Below, piece after piece: positions 43,801 through 54,908 of a stretch of DNA of 64,000 bases. The DNA lies in the NCBI RefSeq assembly GCF_003086295.3, contig NC_092038.1:104935837-104999836 (forward strand), in the 5' to 3' direction. A program made the position numbers and the translations under genes. This stretch comes from Arachis hypogaea (taxonomy: Eukaryota; Streptophyta; Magnoliopsida; Fabales; Fabaceae). Position 1 is the first letter of the stretch, and the number at the start of each line of letters is the position of its first letter. Under the pieces are notes generated by a model, which saw nothing but the letters and a program-made list of their open reading frames with translations, was not told the DNA's origin and ran no database searches.

Positions 43801-46382
43801 AATGGGTAAGCCCAGTACAAGTGGTACCCAAGAAGTCTGGAGTCACTACAGTGAAGAATGAGCATGGAGAGCTCATAGAAACTAGAGTTCAGAATGCTTG
43901 GAGAGTCTGCATTGATTACAGGCGTCTCAACCAAGCTACCCATAAGGATCACTACCCACTTCCATTCATTGATCAAATGCTGGATCGCCTATCAGGTAAA
44001 TCACATTATTTCTTTCTAGATGGTTACACAGGTTATTTCTAGATTCATATAGCTCCTAAGGATCAGGAAAAGACTACTTTTACATGTCCTTTTGGGACTT
44101 ATGCTTATAAGAGAATGCCCTTTGGCTTGTGCAATGCACCAGCTACTTTCCAAAGGTGCATGATGAGTCTTTTCTCTGATCTTACTGAGGACTGTATGGA
44201 AATTTTTATGGACGATTTTAGCGTTTATGGTGATTCTTTTACCCTTTGCTTAGATGGATTATCGAGAGTATTAGATAGATGTATTAATACGAACCTTGTA
44301 TTGAATTTCGAAAAATGCCACTTTATAGTAAAACAAGGGATTGTATTAGGACATGTGGTATCTAATACTGGCATTTCGGTAAACCCAGCAAAGGTGAATG
44401 TTATTTCTAGTCTATCTTACCCCTCTTCTGTGAGGGAAGTCTGTTCATTCCTTGGTCATGCAGGTTTTTACCGGAGATTTATTAAAGACTTTAGTAAGGT
44501 GGCACTTCCCTTATCTAGATTACTGCAGAAGGACATTGAGTTCGAGTTCAGTGAGGATTGCAAACAAGCATTTGATAAGTTGAAGACTGCTCTAACTCAA
44601 GCCCCAATCGTGAGAGGACCCGACTGGAGCCAGCCGTTTGAAATCATGTGCGATGCTTCCAACCATGCAGTAGGAGCAGCGCTGGCTCAGCATGAAGGTA
44701 AGGATCCTTTTGTTATTGCCTATGCGTCTAAGACTTTAGACACTGCCCAGTCCAATTATACTACTACTGAAAAAGAATTTCTTGCTATTGTTTTTGCTCT
44801 GGATAAATTCTGGGCCTATTTACTTGGTACCAAAGTAGTAGTGTATTCAGACCATGCAGCTCTAAAGTATCTATTAGCTAAAAAGGAGTCGAAACCAAGA
44901 CTTATCCGTTGGATACTGCTGTTACAAGAATTTAATTTAGAAATAAAGGATAGGAGTGGTAATCAGAATTTAGTAGCAGACCACTTGAGTCGCCTTGAAC
45001 ATATAAAGGATGATTCTACTCCTATAGATGATAATTTCCCTTTTGATAACCTGCAAGCAGTATCTGAGGTAGTCCCTTGGTGTGCACCTGTTGCTAATTA
45101 TTTAGTTAGTCACACATTCCCTCCACATTTCTCTAAACATCAAAGAGACAAGCTGAAAAGCGAGTCTAAATATTATATATGGGATGACCCATATTTATGG
45201 AGATGTGGCGCTGACCAGATAATTAGACGTTGTGTGCCTCAATCAGAATTCCAGTCCATTTTAGAGGCCTGTCACTCATCTAAGAGTGGAGGACATTTTG
45301 GCCCTCAAAGAACAGCTAGAAAGATCTTAGATTGTGGATTCTGGTGGCCTACTCTTTTTAGAGACGCTACTGAGTTTTGTAAATCTTGTCCCCCATGCCA
45401 GAAATTTGGTAATATATCTAGAAGGGATGAGATGCCTCAACAATATATGCTTTTCTGTGAAATTTTTGATGTATGGGGCATTGACTTCATGGGTCCATTT
45501 CCAAATTCTAATGGATATTTTTATATACTGTTAGCTATAGATTATGTTTCCAAATGGGTGGAAGCAATTCCTACCCGCACTGATGATGCTAACACTATTG
45601 TTTCCTTTGTGAGAAACCATATTATATGCCGTTTTGGATCACCACGAGCGATCGTGAGCGATCAAGGCACCCATTTTTGTAACAGGAGACTAACAGGATT
45701 GATGAAGAAGCATGGGATAATCCATAAAGTTGCAACAGCTTACCATCCTCAAACTAATGGGCAAGCCAAGGTGTCGAACAGAGAAATTAAGCGTGTTTTA
45801 CAAAAGATAGTAAAGCCTCACAGGAAAGACTGGAGCACCAGGCTACAAGATGCACTGTGGGTGTATAGAACCGCATACAAGACACCCATTGGGATGAGTC
45901 CCTTTCGCTTGGTTTATGGAAAAGCTTGCCATCTCCCAGTTGAAATCGAACACAAAGCCTTCTGGGCAGTTAAAGAGTGCAACATGGGAATTGAGAATGC
46001 TGGAGCTGAAAGGAAGTTGCAACTGCAGGAACTGGAGAACCTTCGCCTAGAAGCTTATGAGAATTCCAGAATTTGCAAGGAGAGAATGAAAGCTGTGCAT
46101 GATCAAAACATCAAGAAGAAAGAGTTTCAACTTGGAGATTTTATTTTCCTTTACAAATCTAGACTAAGGCTAATGCCCGGTAAGTTAAGATCAAAATGGG
46201 AAGGTCCATACAGAGTAGAGAAGGCTGAACCGTACGGAGTTTATCACCTAAGCCATCCTTCAAGCTCTGAACTTATTAAGGTCAATGGACACCGCCTGAA
46301 GCTGTACCATGGTGAGAAGGTGCAGAAAAACAAGGAGCTTAAGATCTTCTACTTGGAAGATCCCCACATAGCAGCAGATTGA
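40881..46382 (+). pseudogene. gag-pol polyprotein of E8 (two in-frame TAG, two lost catalytic residues)
   Basis: One frame of about 1833 codons with no frameshift; it would make the particle protein and all replication enzymes. Order by codon: gag core (~90-215, with FPFSLEGKAREWYYT); TAG at 273; CCHC zinc knuckle CGICADYSHYNDEC (333-346); Asn/Gln-rich linker; acidic region; protease near 686, where the active site reads CNLGACVSIM, so the catalytic Asp is Asn; reverse transcriptase with VCIDYRRLN, FFLDGYTGY, TAG at 1054 (position of the usual Gln before IHIAP) and FMDD at 1109; RNase H with CDAS, TEKE and YSDH; integrase with an H-H-C-C region (CKSCPPC), core Asp at 1535 and 1594, and Lys at 1630 where the DD35E Glu is expected (GQAKVSNRE). 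No chromodomain. Gag and pol share a frame, as in many plant Ty3/gypsy elements. Confidence 0.92.
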
Positions 46383-47910
46383 GCTAATGAAGCGTCCAAC
46401 TTACGGACGTTAAAGCAAAGTGCTTGGTGGGAGACAACCCACCGCGGTATGATCGTTCTTTTCTTCACTTTTAGTTTTTTTTTCTTCTTCAATGACTCTT
46501 CTCTTTATTAATACTTTCATGTTTTTACACTTACATGTCCTTATTTAAAAAAAAAAAAATTTTCGCCGCGCGACGTGGTCGCATTAGCGACGCGTTCGCG
46601 TGGCAGGGAGAGTAAAGAAAAATAAAAATGAACAGAAAGTTATGCAGGAGCCGCGCTGGAGGCGTGCCAATGGCACAAATCACCTCATGCAACCACGTCG
46701 CTGATGCGACCGCGTCGCATGGAAATCATGGCCTCCCACGCAGTCGCGTGCCCCATGCGGCCACGTGCCCTGAGTTTTCGACGTAAAAGGGTGCACAGTC
46801 ACATTCTGTGTGAGAGTGATGCTGGATTTGTGCTGGAAGCACAATCCTTGTCACGCGATCGTGTTGGTGACACGGCCGCATCGTTCATTTTATAATACAC
46901 ACGCATGCGATCGCGTGACCCATGCGATCGTGTCACCCGATTTTGGCAATTAACATAAATTGAACAAAGAGTTGTGCTGGAGCGAGGCTGCACTTGCGCC
47001 AGTAGCGCAACATAGGTCACGCGACCGCGTGACCGACGCGATCGCGTCGCCCTACCTGGAGCACACTCATGCGAGCGCGTGCCCTCCGCGGCCGCGTCGC
47101 ATGCGCCGCACAGCTCAACCTAAGTTGCCAAATTATCTTATCTTCCTATCTCCCAAATCTTAATTTTTCTTTTCCCTCCTTCTCTCTTCTTTCTCCCTTC
47201 CCCTTTCTATCTCACCTTTCATTCTCTACCTCTCTCACCCCCATTAACAAGGTTTTTCTTTTCTTCTTTCCCACTTTTCTACTATTCTTCTTATTTTCAT
47301 ATGCTATCTTCTTTTCTTTTCTTCATTATTCTTATTTTCTTTTCTTTTCTTTTCCTTTTTACTTGGTGTTATCTATTTATGTGAGTCATTATTTATCATT
47401 ATATGCTTATGGTTTGTTGTAAATTTGTTTGACAATCATATATATTACTTTTTAAGGGAATGCTTGCATGTTCAAATTCATACTTTCAAGAGCTTATTCT
47501 ACATGCATGCTATGTGTTTGTGAAAAAGCCCATATGGCATTATGCACTTATTCACATTATTCTACTCTAATATGCAATGCTTGCTTTTCACAAATTCCCT
47601 TTCATATTTTATTAATTAAATTTAATTGTCAATACAAACGTGATGGCTAGTTTGTTACAAATGGTAATCTAATTTGGACATTGAATGTTTGATATATGCT
47701 ACTCATGCCTTTGCCTGCATGCCAATAAACCTCTCGCATTCCATTGTCCTATATGAACTTGCTATATTTCCATTGATGAGCTTTTCACATGTAATCCAGA
47801 CCATGTGTCACTGCCATTTATCCTTATTGTGCATTGATTATCACTTACACTACCCTCTTCTTTGCTCTATCTCTTTGCATTTAATTTCCTTTCTCTTCCC
47901 TTCTTTCAGG
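46383..47910. other. E8 region between pol and ORF2
   Basis: Contains the GC-rich palindrome array (46562-47105), a long T/C run (about 47130-47360) and A/T-rich sequence. The last bases before ORF2 are a pyrimidine tract ending in TTCTTTCAG|G, a strong 3' splice-site match. E2 keeps this context. Frames here are low-complexity. Confidence 0.7.
46562..47105. repeat. GC-rich near-palindrome array of E8
   Basis: Fifteen or so variants of GCGACCGCGT / ACGCGATCGCGTG, some perfect (GCGATCGC), in a window of about 540 bp. Confidence 0.88.
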
Positions 47911-49164
47911 ATGGCCACCAAGAAAGGAAAGGAGAAAGCTACTTCCAAACCACCAACAAGAAGAGGAACTAAAAGAGCATTAGTGGCAGAGCCTTCTTCT
48001 ACCACAGACAAACCCTCAACAAAAAGAGTTAAGAGGATAATAAAGGTTGACGAAAAGGAGAAAGCCTTTCCAGCAAAGGACGCTGCGCGATTTCCCAATC
48101 GCTAATGTGAGCAGATGTTCCCTATCCTAGCAGAAAGGAACTATAACAATGAATACCTTCTAATCCTCCCGTCCAATATTGCCACCTTTGTTAAGCCACA
48201 AATTGAACGAAGACAATGGGGTTTCTTACGGAGACAGCCGAGGCAGGTCAATCTCTCTTGGGTAGTTGAGTTCTACTCCAACTTCTACATACCGACCCTG
48301 CAGTCTGTTTATGTCCGGCAGAAGCAAGTGCCCATTACAGAAGAGGCCATCCAGCAAGCTCTGAGTCTTCCCCCTTTTCCAGCAGCACTGGACGCTTTTC
48401 AAGAAGCCACCCTACAGCGCCAGAGATACCAACTTGACTGGGACTCCGTCCTCGGAATCATTGCATTACCTGGCAGCCGTTGGATCTACGGATACCACCG
48501 TACCCGCCCTAAGGGAATCTTGGCTTCCGCACTTACCTTGGAGGCTCGCGTATGGGCACAGATCATGTCCCATTACGTCTTTCCAAGCACTCATGAGTCC
48601 TCCTTCACTGCAGACATGGCTATTCTACTGTGGTGCATCCTTACAGACCAACCTCTGAATCTCTCAAGACACATCCGGAATGCTATGGAGCTTGTGCAAA
48701 TCGCGGGCAACTTACCTTTTCCCGCCCTGGTCTCAGAACTTGTTTCAGCCGCCGGAGTCTCCTATAGAGCTGGGGACACCAAAGCCATGCTTCCACGGGA
48801 TGATCAATATGTCCCTAACAGGAAATACCTCAGACTTTCAGCAGCCACTACAAGCCAGCATACTGAGCCAGTTAAAGATATTCCTTCTTCAACACCGCAA
48901 GCATCTACAACTGAGAAATTGCTCCAGCAGATACTTGAAAAGTTGGATCGGCATGAATAGAAAGCTAAGATGAGAGAGTGTCGTAACAAGCGCCGATTCA
49001 CATACCTCAAGGAGCTGATCATGGGCAAATTCAAGGACTCAGACATTCCGGACTCCACTTCTTTTACCAGTACTGGGAGCCATGATAGTCCCGACTGTGG
49101 AGATACTGCTACCAGCCCACCCCTGTTCCTGACAGATGGCACCGAGGACGGTGCAAAGCCTTAA
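47911..49164 (+). pseudogene. ORF2 (3' gene, env-position) of E8, two in-frame stops
   Basis: The ATG at 47911 lies one base after a splice-acceptor-like CAG. The N-terminus is very basic (MATKKGKEKATSKPPTRRGTK). TAA at 48103 and TAG at 48958 interrupt one continuous frame of about 417 codons. The core has VVEFYSNFYIPT, EARVWAQIMSHYVFPSTHES and MAILLWCILTD, aligning by eye with VQEFYANAW and ARGWLEFIQRSILP of the other families. A leucine-rich helix TEKLLQQILEKLDRHE precedes the second stop; the tail is acidic/Ser-Thr-rich and ends TEDGAKP. No signal peptide or membrane helix is visible, so an envelope role is not supported by the sequence. Probably made from a spliced RNA (inference). Confidence 0.78.
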
Positions 49165-50559
49165 GTGTGGGGAGGTCGGTCAGTACCTGACTTCCGGAGG
49201 TAATTTCTCTTCTCTGTACACCAATAATTAGGATATTTTAGTTAGATTTTCTTCCCTTTATAGAATAGTTGCATGCATGTTCTACTTGATTGAAAAGACA
49301 ATAAGATTCCTTTAAAAATCTATCTTTAGAATAAAATTTCACTAATTTTTCAGAAAATTTTTATGATAAATCTGCTTGAGTTGTAATTGAAACATGACGT
49401 TTGAGCTAAAGAACACACAACCTGTGAAAGATTTGAGCCTTTATGTATGGTTACATTATTTAACCATAATTATTTTATTCTTGTGTGTTTACTTCTCTAT
49501 GATTGTAATCTATATTTTTTTATCTTATATGTCCAATATTTATTATATTTACATGCTTGCACATGATTGAGGCCATTATTTGTTTAAACTCACTTATCCA
49601 AATCAAGCCTACCCTTTTCAATTACCCTTGTTAACCACTTTGAGCCTTTAAAAACCCCATTTGTTCTATATTTTACCACATTACTAACCTTAAGCTGAAA
49701 AACAATTGCATATCCTAAATTGAATCTTTGGTTAGCTTAAGATAGAATTGTGTGTGCTAGTTAAGTATGGAAAATTGTGGGAACAAAAGTTGTTAAGGGA
49801 ATGTGTCATGAAAATTTAAAGGGAATTTGGATACCTACTCATGTGAAACTATAAGAATTGAAAAAAAAATGATGATAAATAAATAAATATGGGGACAAAA
49901 TTACCCTAATGTTAAATTCAGAATTCAAAAATCAATGCACATATGATAGAATCAAAATACAAAGTTGAAACATAAGTATGGGTTGAGAAAGGGAATTATG
50001 GGTAGCTAGGCATGAATTTAAAGTATATAGAGTATATGTATATTAGGTGAGAGTTTAGGTTAATTAAAGATTCAATTTATAAAGCTCACTTAACCATATG
50101 TATACCCTTACCTGCACCTTGGCCCCATTACAACCCTGGAAAGACCTCATGATGTTTGCATTAGTATATTAACTGTTGTTGATTAGTTAGGAAAAAAACA
50201 AAAGTTAGAAAACATGACTAGAGAAGAATAGAGTGATTACCCTATACACTAAAGATCAGAGCGTACATACATTATCAGTGAGGGTTCGATGCTTGAATTT
50301 TCATGTTTCCTGCTTTCATAAGCTATCTTCTTGCACTTTTATCTGTTTTATTGTATAATGATAGAATTAGTGGAATTTGATTTCTAATTATTTTGAAGGG
50401 CTTATTTACTTTTGATCAAGTGGACAATAATCATATAGTTGCATTTATTTATATATGTAGGATTGCATTGCATTTCATGAGTTGTTACATGTTCATACTT
50501 ATTTCTTTGTCTCCTTCAATTTAGCATGAGGACATGCTAATGATTAAGTGTGGGGAGGT
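49165..50559 (+). other. E8 3' untranslated region with two polypurine tracts
   Basis: TTAAGTGTGGGGAGGT occurs right after ORF2 (about 49162-49177) and again at the LTR border (about 50544-50559). In between the sequence is A/T-rich without a gene. Confidence 0.8.
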
Positions 50560-52025
50560 TGATAAACCACTATTTTATGGTTTATATTGTGTTTAATTGT
50601 GTGATTTTGTCATGATCCTTACCCACTTATTCATTAATTTAGCATGCATTTAGATTTCCTTCCTAAATTTAGTACATGTTTGAAAATTGCTCCCTAGAGA
50701 CCTTAATTATTTAATTTTAATTCTCCATTATTCCATTCGATGCCGTGATCCTTGTGTCAAGTGTTTCAGGCTTTATAGGGCATGAATGAGTTGGAGATTG
50801 GAAAGGAAGCTAGCAAAAATGGAAGGAACACAAGAGTTTGAGGAGATAACCAGCGAGAAGTGACGTGGTCGCATGGCTCACGCGACCGCGCGGAGGAGCG
50901 CAAATCGCAATGACGCGGCCGCATGGCTTACGCGGCCGCGCGGATTGGAAAGCGCAAGCGACGCGGTAGCGTGGACGACGCGAACGCGTGGCGAGGAAAA
51001 AGCGCAAGCGACGCGTCCGCATGGATGACGCGATCGCGTGACATGTGCGATCTGCATAATCTGCAGAATTCGCTGGGGGCGATTTTTGGACCTTATTTCG
51101 GCCTAGTTTTCAGCCCGGAACAGCAGACTAGAGTCAGAGAATATGCAGAAATAAAGACATTCATTCAGTAGTTTGGAGATCTAGTTTTCTCTCTTAGGTT
51201 TTTCTCTCTAGTTTTTAATTTTAATTTTTAATTGATCTTAGCATTGGAACATTGAGAAGAGTTATTTCCTCATCAAGACTTCATCACTCTAGTTTGTCTT
51301 CTTAACTTGGTTCTATTCTTCCATGTTCCTTGTTTTTGTTCAATTTTGTCATTCAGATACTTTTATGATTATTTAATGCAAGGATTATTTCTTTTTCATT
51401 CAATTTCAATTTCAATAACTATGTCTTTTTTTTATTTCCTTTCATGTTTTATGGATTTATTATTTACAATGCGTGAGTAGTTTCATTACTTGATGGGGAA
51501 TTGATTAAAAAGGAACTCTTGAGTTGGAAGGATTGAAAGAAAATTTGTAATTGGGTTAACTGTTGAATTACCATCCTGTCACCGACGCCAATCCCTTTGA
51601 ACTAAGTGGGTTGTAACTTGTGAACAGATCCAGTAATTCAACTTGTTTGACTTTCCCTTACCTAGTAAAGGATAACCAAACAGAGCAACCATTAATTATA
51701 AATTAATCTTAAAAATCACTCTATCAATGATAGAGATCCCAACCAATCAATTCCCAGTCAAGGCTTTTATTCATATTATTTAATTTCCCTCAATTTAAAT
51801 CCCAATTTACTCAACTCAACTTCTTGAACATCTGATTAATAAGATAGCACACTTCTCTGCAACTCATTGGGAGACGACCTGGGACTTAAAACTCCCAGTA
51901 ATTTTAATTTAAACTCTCTGTGACATATTTCTAAATTGATAGGCAGATTTTTGGTGAATTAAGAACTATACTTGCACCATAATCATTTTAATAATTTTTA
52001 ATTCACCAGCTTCTGCTTCCCATCA
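50560..52025 (+). repeat. 3' LTR of E8
   Basis: 1466 bp, TGATAAACC to CTTCCCATCA; has a 17-bp extra stretch near 51190 (TCTCTTAGGTTTTTCTC) relative to the 5' LTR. GC-rich words at 50861-51045; hairpin at 51879-51898. Confidence 0.95.
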
Positions 52026-52030
52026 AGGAG

Positions 52031-53354
52031 TTTCAGTGACTCTTTTACTCAGCTGGTCCACTTGTGCCTCCAAATTTCTAATGGAGGACCTTGTTTCATT
52101 CATGAAACTTAGAGTGGCCTTAGATATATGAGAGACTATGTTTGCTAACCTAGAGGGGCTTGGCTAAGAATTCTCTGTCTGTTGTTGAGAGGATGATGGA
52201 AAAGGCTTGCTATTGCTAAACCTATTTCTTCCACCATTATTAAAGTCTTGTTGAGGCTTTTGTTGATCCTTCCATGAGGAATTTGGATGATTTCTCCATG
52301 AGGGATTATAAGTGTTTCCATAGGCTTCACCCATGTAATTCACCTCTGCCATTGCAGGGTTATCAGGATCATAAACTTCTTCTTCAGAAGATGCTTCTTT
52401 AATATTGTTGGATGCATTTTACAATCCATTCAGACTCTGAGAAATCAAATTGACTTGTTGAGTCAACATTTTGTTCTGAGCCAATATAGCATTCAGAGCA
52501 TCAATTTCAAGAACTCCCTTCCTCTAAGGCGTCCCATTAATCACAGGATTCCTTTCAGAAGTGTACATGAACTGGTTATTTGCAACCATGTCAATGAGTT
52601 CCTGAGCTTCTGCAGGCATTTTCTTCAGGTGAATAGATCCACCTGCAGAATGGTCTAATGACATCTTAGACAATTCAAACAGACCATCACAGAATATATT
52701 CAGGATGGTCCATTCTGAAAGCATGTCAGAAAGACACTTTTTGCTCAGTTGCTTCTATCTTTCCCAAGCTTCATAGAGGGATTCACCTTCTTTCTACCTA
52801 AAGGTTTGAACATCCACCCTAAGCTTGCTCAGCTTTTGAGGAGGAAAGAACTTGGCTAAGAAAGCCGTGATCAGCTTATCCCAAGAGTTCAGGCTATCTC
52901 TAGGTTGAGAGTCCAACCATATTCTAGCTCTGTCTCTTACAGCAAAAGGGAAAAGCATAAGCTTATAGACCTCGGGATCAACTCTATTGGTCTTAACAGT
53001 ATCACAGATCTGCAAGAATTCAGTTAAGAACTGAAAAGGATCTTCTGATAAAAGTCCATGAAACTTGCAATTCTGTTGCATCGGAGAAACTAATTGAGGC
53101 TTTAGCTCAAAATTATTTGCTCCAAAGGCAGGGATTGAGATGCTTCTTCCATGGAAGTTGGATTTTGGTGCAGTGAAGTCACCAAGCATCTTCCTTGCAT
53201 TGTTGTTGGATTCGGCCATGTCATCTTTTTCGAGATTCTCTGTAAGGTTTTCTCTGGATTGTTGTGCTTTAGCTTCTCTTAGCTTCTTCTTCAGAGTCCT
53301 TTCAGGTTCAGGATCTGCTTCAACAAGAATGTCATTGTCTTTGCTCCTGCTCAT
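52031..53354 (-). pseudogene. gag half of E7 gag-protease (stops, no frameshift)
   Basis: The ATG at 53354 opens MSRSKDNDILVEADPEPERT. One frame is kept throughout: NNFELKPQLVSPMQQNCKFHG, LMLFPFAVRDRARIWLDSQPR and FFPPQKLSKLR, then a stop near 52794. It continues through MLSEWTILNIFCDGLFEL, a stop near 52526, VLEIDALNAILAQNK, another near 52420, the NPSWRNHPNSSW linker and a stop near 52164. E8 is inserted after the GQLSKKV-like helix; the frame resumes at 39310. The gag core fits the retrotransposon gag family; no zinc knuckle is seen. Confidence 0.8.
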
Positions 53355-54884
53355 ATGAAAAAGAAGAGAACAGAAAAAAAGAGGAATCCTCTATGTCACA
53401 GTATAGAGATTCCTTTATGTGAGTAGAAGAGAAGAAGAATAGAAGAGGAAAAATTTGAACACAAAGAGAGACAAGAAGAGGGTTCGAATTATGAGTAGAA
53501 GAGAAGTGTTAGTAAATAAATAAATAGAAGGAGATGAGAGAGATGAGTTTTCAAAAATAATTAAGAAGAAAAGGAAGATATTTTTGTTTTTATTTTAAAA
53601 TAAAGTTAGAATAAAAAATTAGGAGAAGAAATAAAATTAAAATTAAAATTTAAAACAATTAGTTAATTAAAAAAATTTTGAAAAAGGGTGAGGAATTTTT
53701 GAAAATAAGAGAGAAAAGTAGTTAGGTGATTTTGAAAAAGATAAGAATTTTAAAATCAAACAAAAAGTTAAGTAGTTAATTGAAAAAGATTTGAAAATTA
53801 ATTTTGAAAAGATAAGAAGTTAGAAAAGATTTTTGAAATCAATTTTTTTTGAAAAGGATATGATTGAAAAAGATTTGATTGAAAAAGATTTGTTAGAAAA
53901 GATATGGTTGAAAAGATATGATTGAAATTTATTTTTGAAAAAGATTTGATTTTTAAAATCAGAATTAATGACTTGACTCACAAGAAATGAAAAGATATGA
54001 TTCTAAAATTTAAAGCTTGAATATTTCTTAACAACAAAGTAACAAACTTGAAATTTTTGAATCAAAACATTAATTGCTAGTATTAATTTTGAAAATAATA
54101 AAAGGAAAAATAAAAGATTTGATTTTAAAAAAGATTTGAAAAGATAAATTTTGAAATTGAAACTTTGACTTGACTAACAAGAAACAACCAAATTTTAAAA
54201 ATTTTTGACTAAGTCAACCCAAAGATTTCGAAATTTGTGAGAGAAATAAGGGAAATATATATTTTTTATTTTTTTGAATTTAATCAGGAAAGAGAAAATC
54301 ACAAAATGACTCAACACATAAAAATTTTGGATTAAAACCAATGATGCATGCAAGAAAACTATGAATGTCAAGATGAACACCAAGAACACTTTGAAGATCA
54401 TGATGAACATCAAGAACTTATTTTTGAAAAATTTTCAAGAAAAGGAAAACATGCAAGACACCAAACTTAGAAATTTTTCATGTTTAGACACTAACAAACT
54501 AAAAATGCATATGAAAAACAAGGTAAGAGACAAAACAAGAAAAATGAAGATCAAACAAGAAGACTTATCAAGAACAACTTGAAGATCATGAAGAACACCA
54601 TGCATGAGTTTTCAAAATTTTTTAGAAAAAGTAAAACATGCAATTGACACCACCTTACAAATTGACTCTAGACTTAAACAAGAAATATAAAGTATTTTTG
54701 ATTTTATGATTTTATAATTTTTTTTGTATTTTTTTGAAAATTATTTTGAAAAAAAAACGAAAAAGAAGAAAAAATTTTGAAATATTTTGAAAACTTTTTT
54801 GAAAGTAAAATAAAGGTTGAAAAAAGAAGAAAATTACCTAATCTAAGCAACAAGATGAACCGTCAGTTGTCCAAACTCGAACAA
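53355..54884. other. E7 5' leader, A/G-rich, no gene seen
   Basis: AGATATGATT and GAAAAAGATTTGA reiterations on + (about 53750-54130), a CACCAAACTTAG motif near 54460, and the conserved block 54836-54884 beside the PBS with a possible donor AG|GTAATT on -. Confidence 0.65.
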
Positions 54885-54902
54885 TCCCTGGCAACGGCGC
54901 CA
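54885..54902 (-). other. E7 primer binding site (tRNA-Asp)
   Basis: On - TGGCGCCGTTGCCAGGGA, one mismatch to the tRNA-Asp complement, six bases from the LTR. Confidence 0.87.
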
Positions 54903-54908
54903 AAAACT

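Larger units (their letters stand above)
39316..52025 (+). mobile_element. E8, full-length TGATAAACC-type Ty3/gypsy element nested in E7
   Basis: LTRs 39316-40764 and 50560-52025; duplicated target AGGAA (39311-39315) and AGGAG (52026-52030), matching the unbroken E3 sequence GGGAGGAGTTTCAG near 14440. It carries a complete gag-protease-RT-RNase H-integrase frame and ORF2, in the Athila-like order. Two TAG codons in gag-pol, two stops in ORF2, and two lost catalytic residues make it inactive. The LTRs differ mainly by a 17-bp indel and scattered transitions, many at CpG. It is the youngest layer of the E5-E7-E8 stack. Confidence 0.95.

Noticed and set aside
47069..47422. 117-codon frame rich in Phe/Leu/Ser
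   Set aside because: Translation of a T/C-rich tract ahead of a splice acceptor; composition explains it.
47911..49164. Calling ORF2 an envelope gene and E8 an endogenous retrovirus
   Set aside because: No signal peptide, membrane helix or cleavage site is visible; only its position suggests env.
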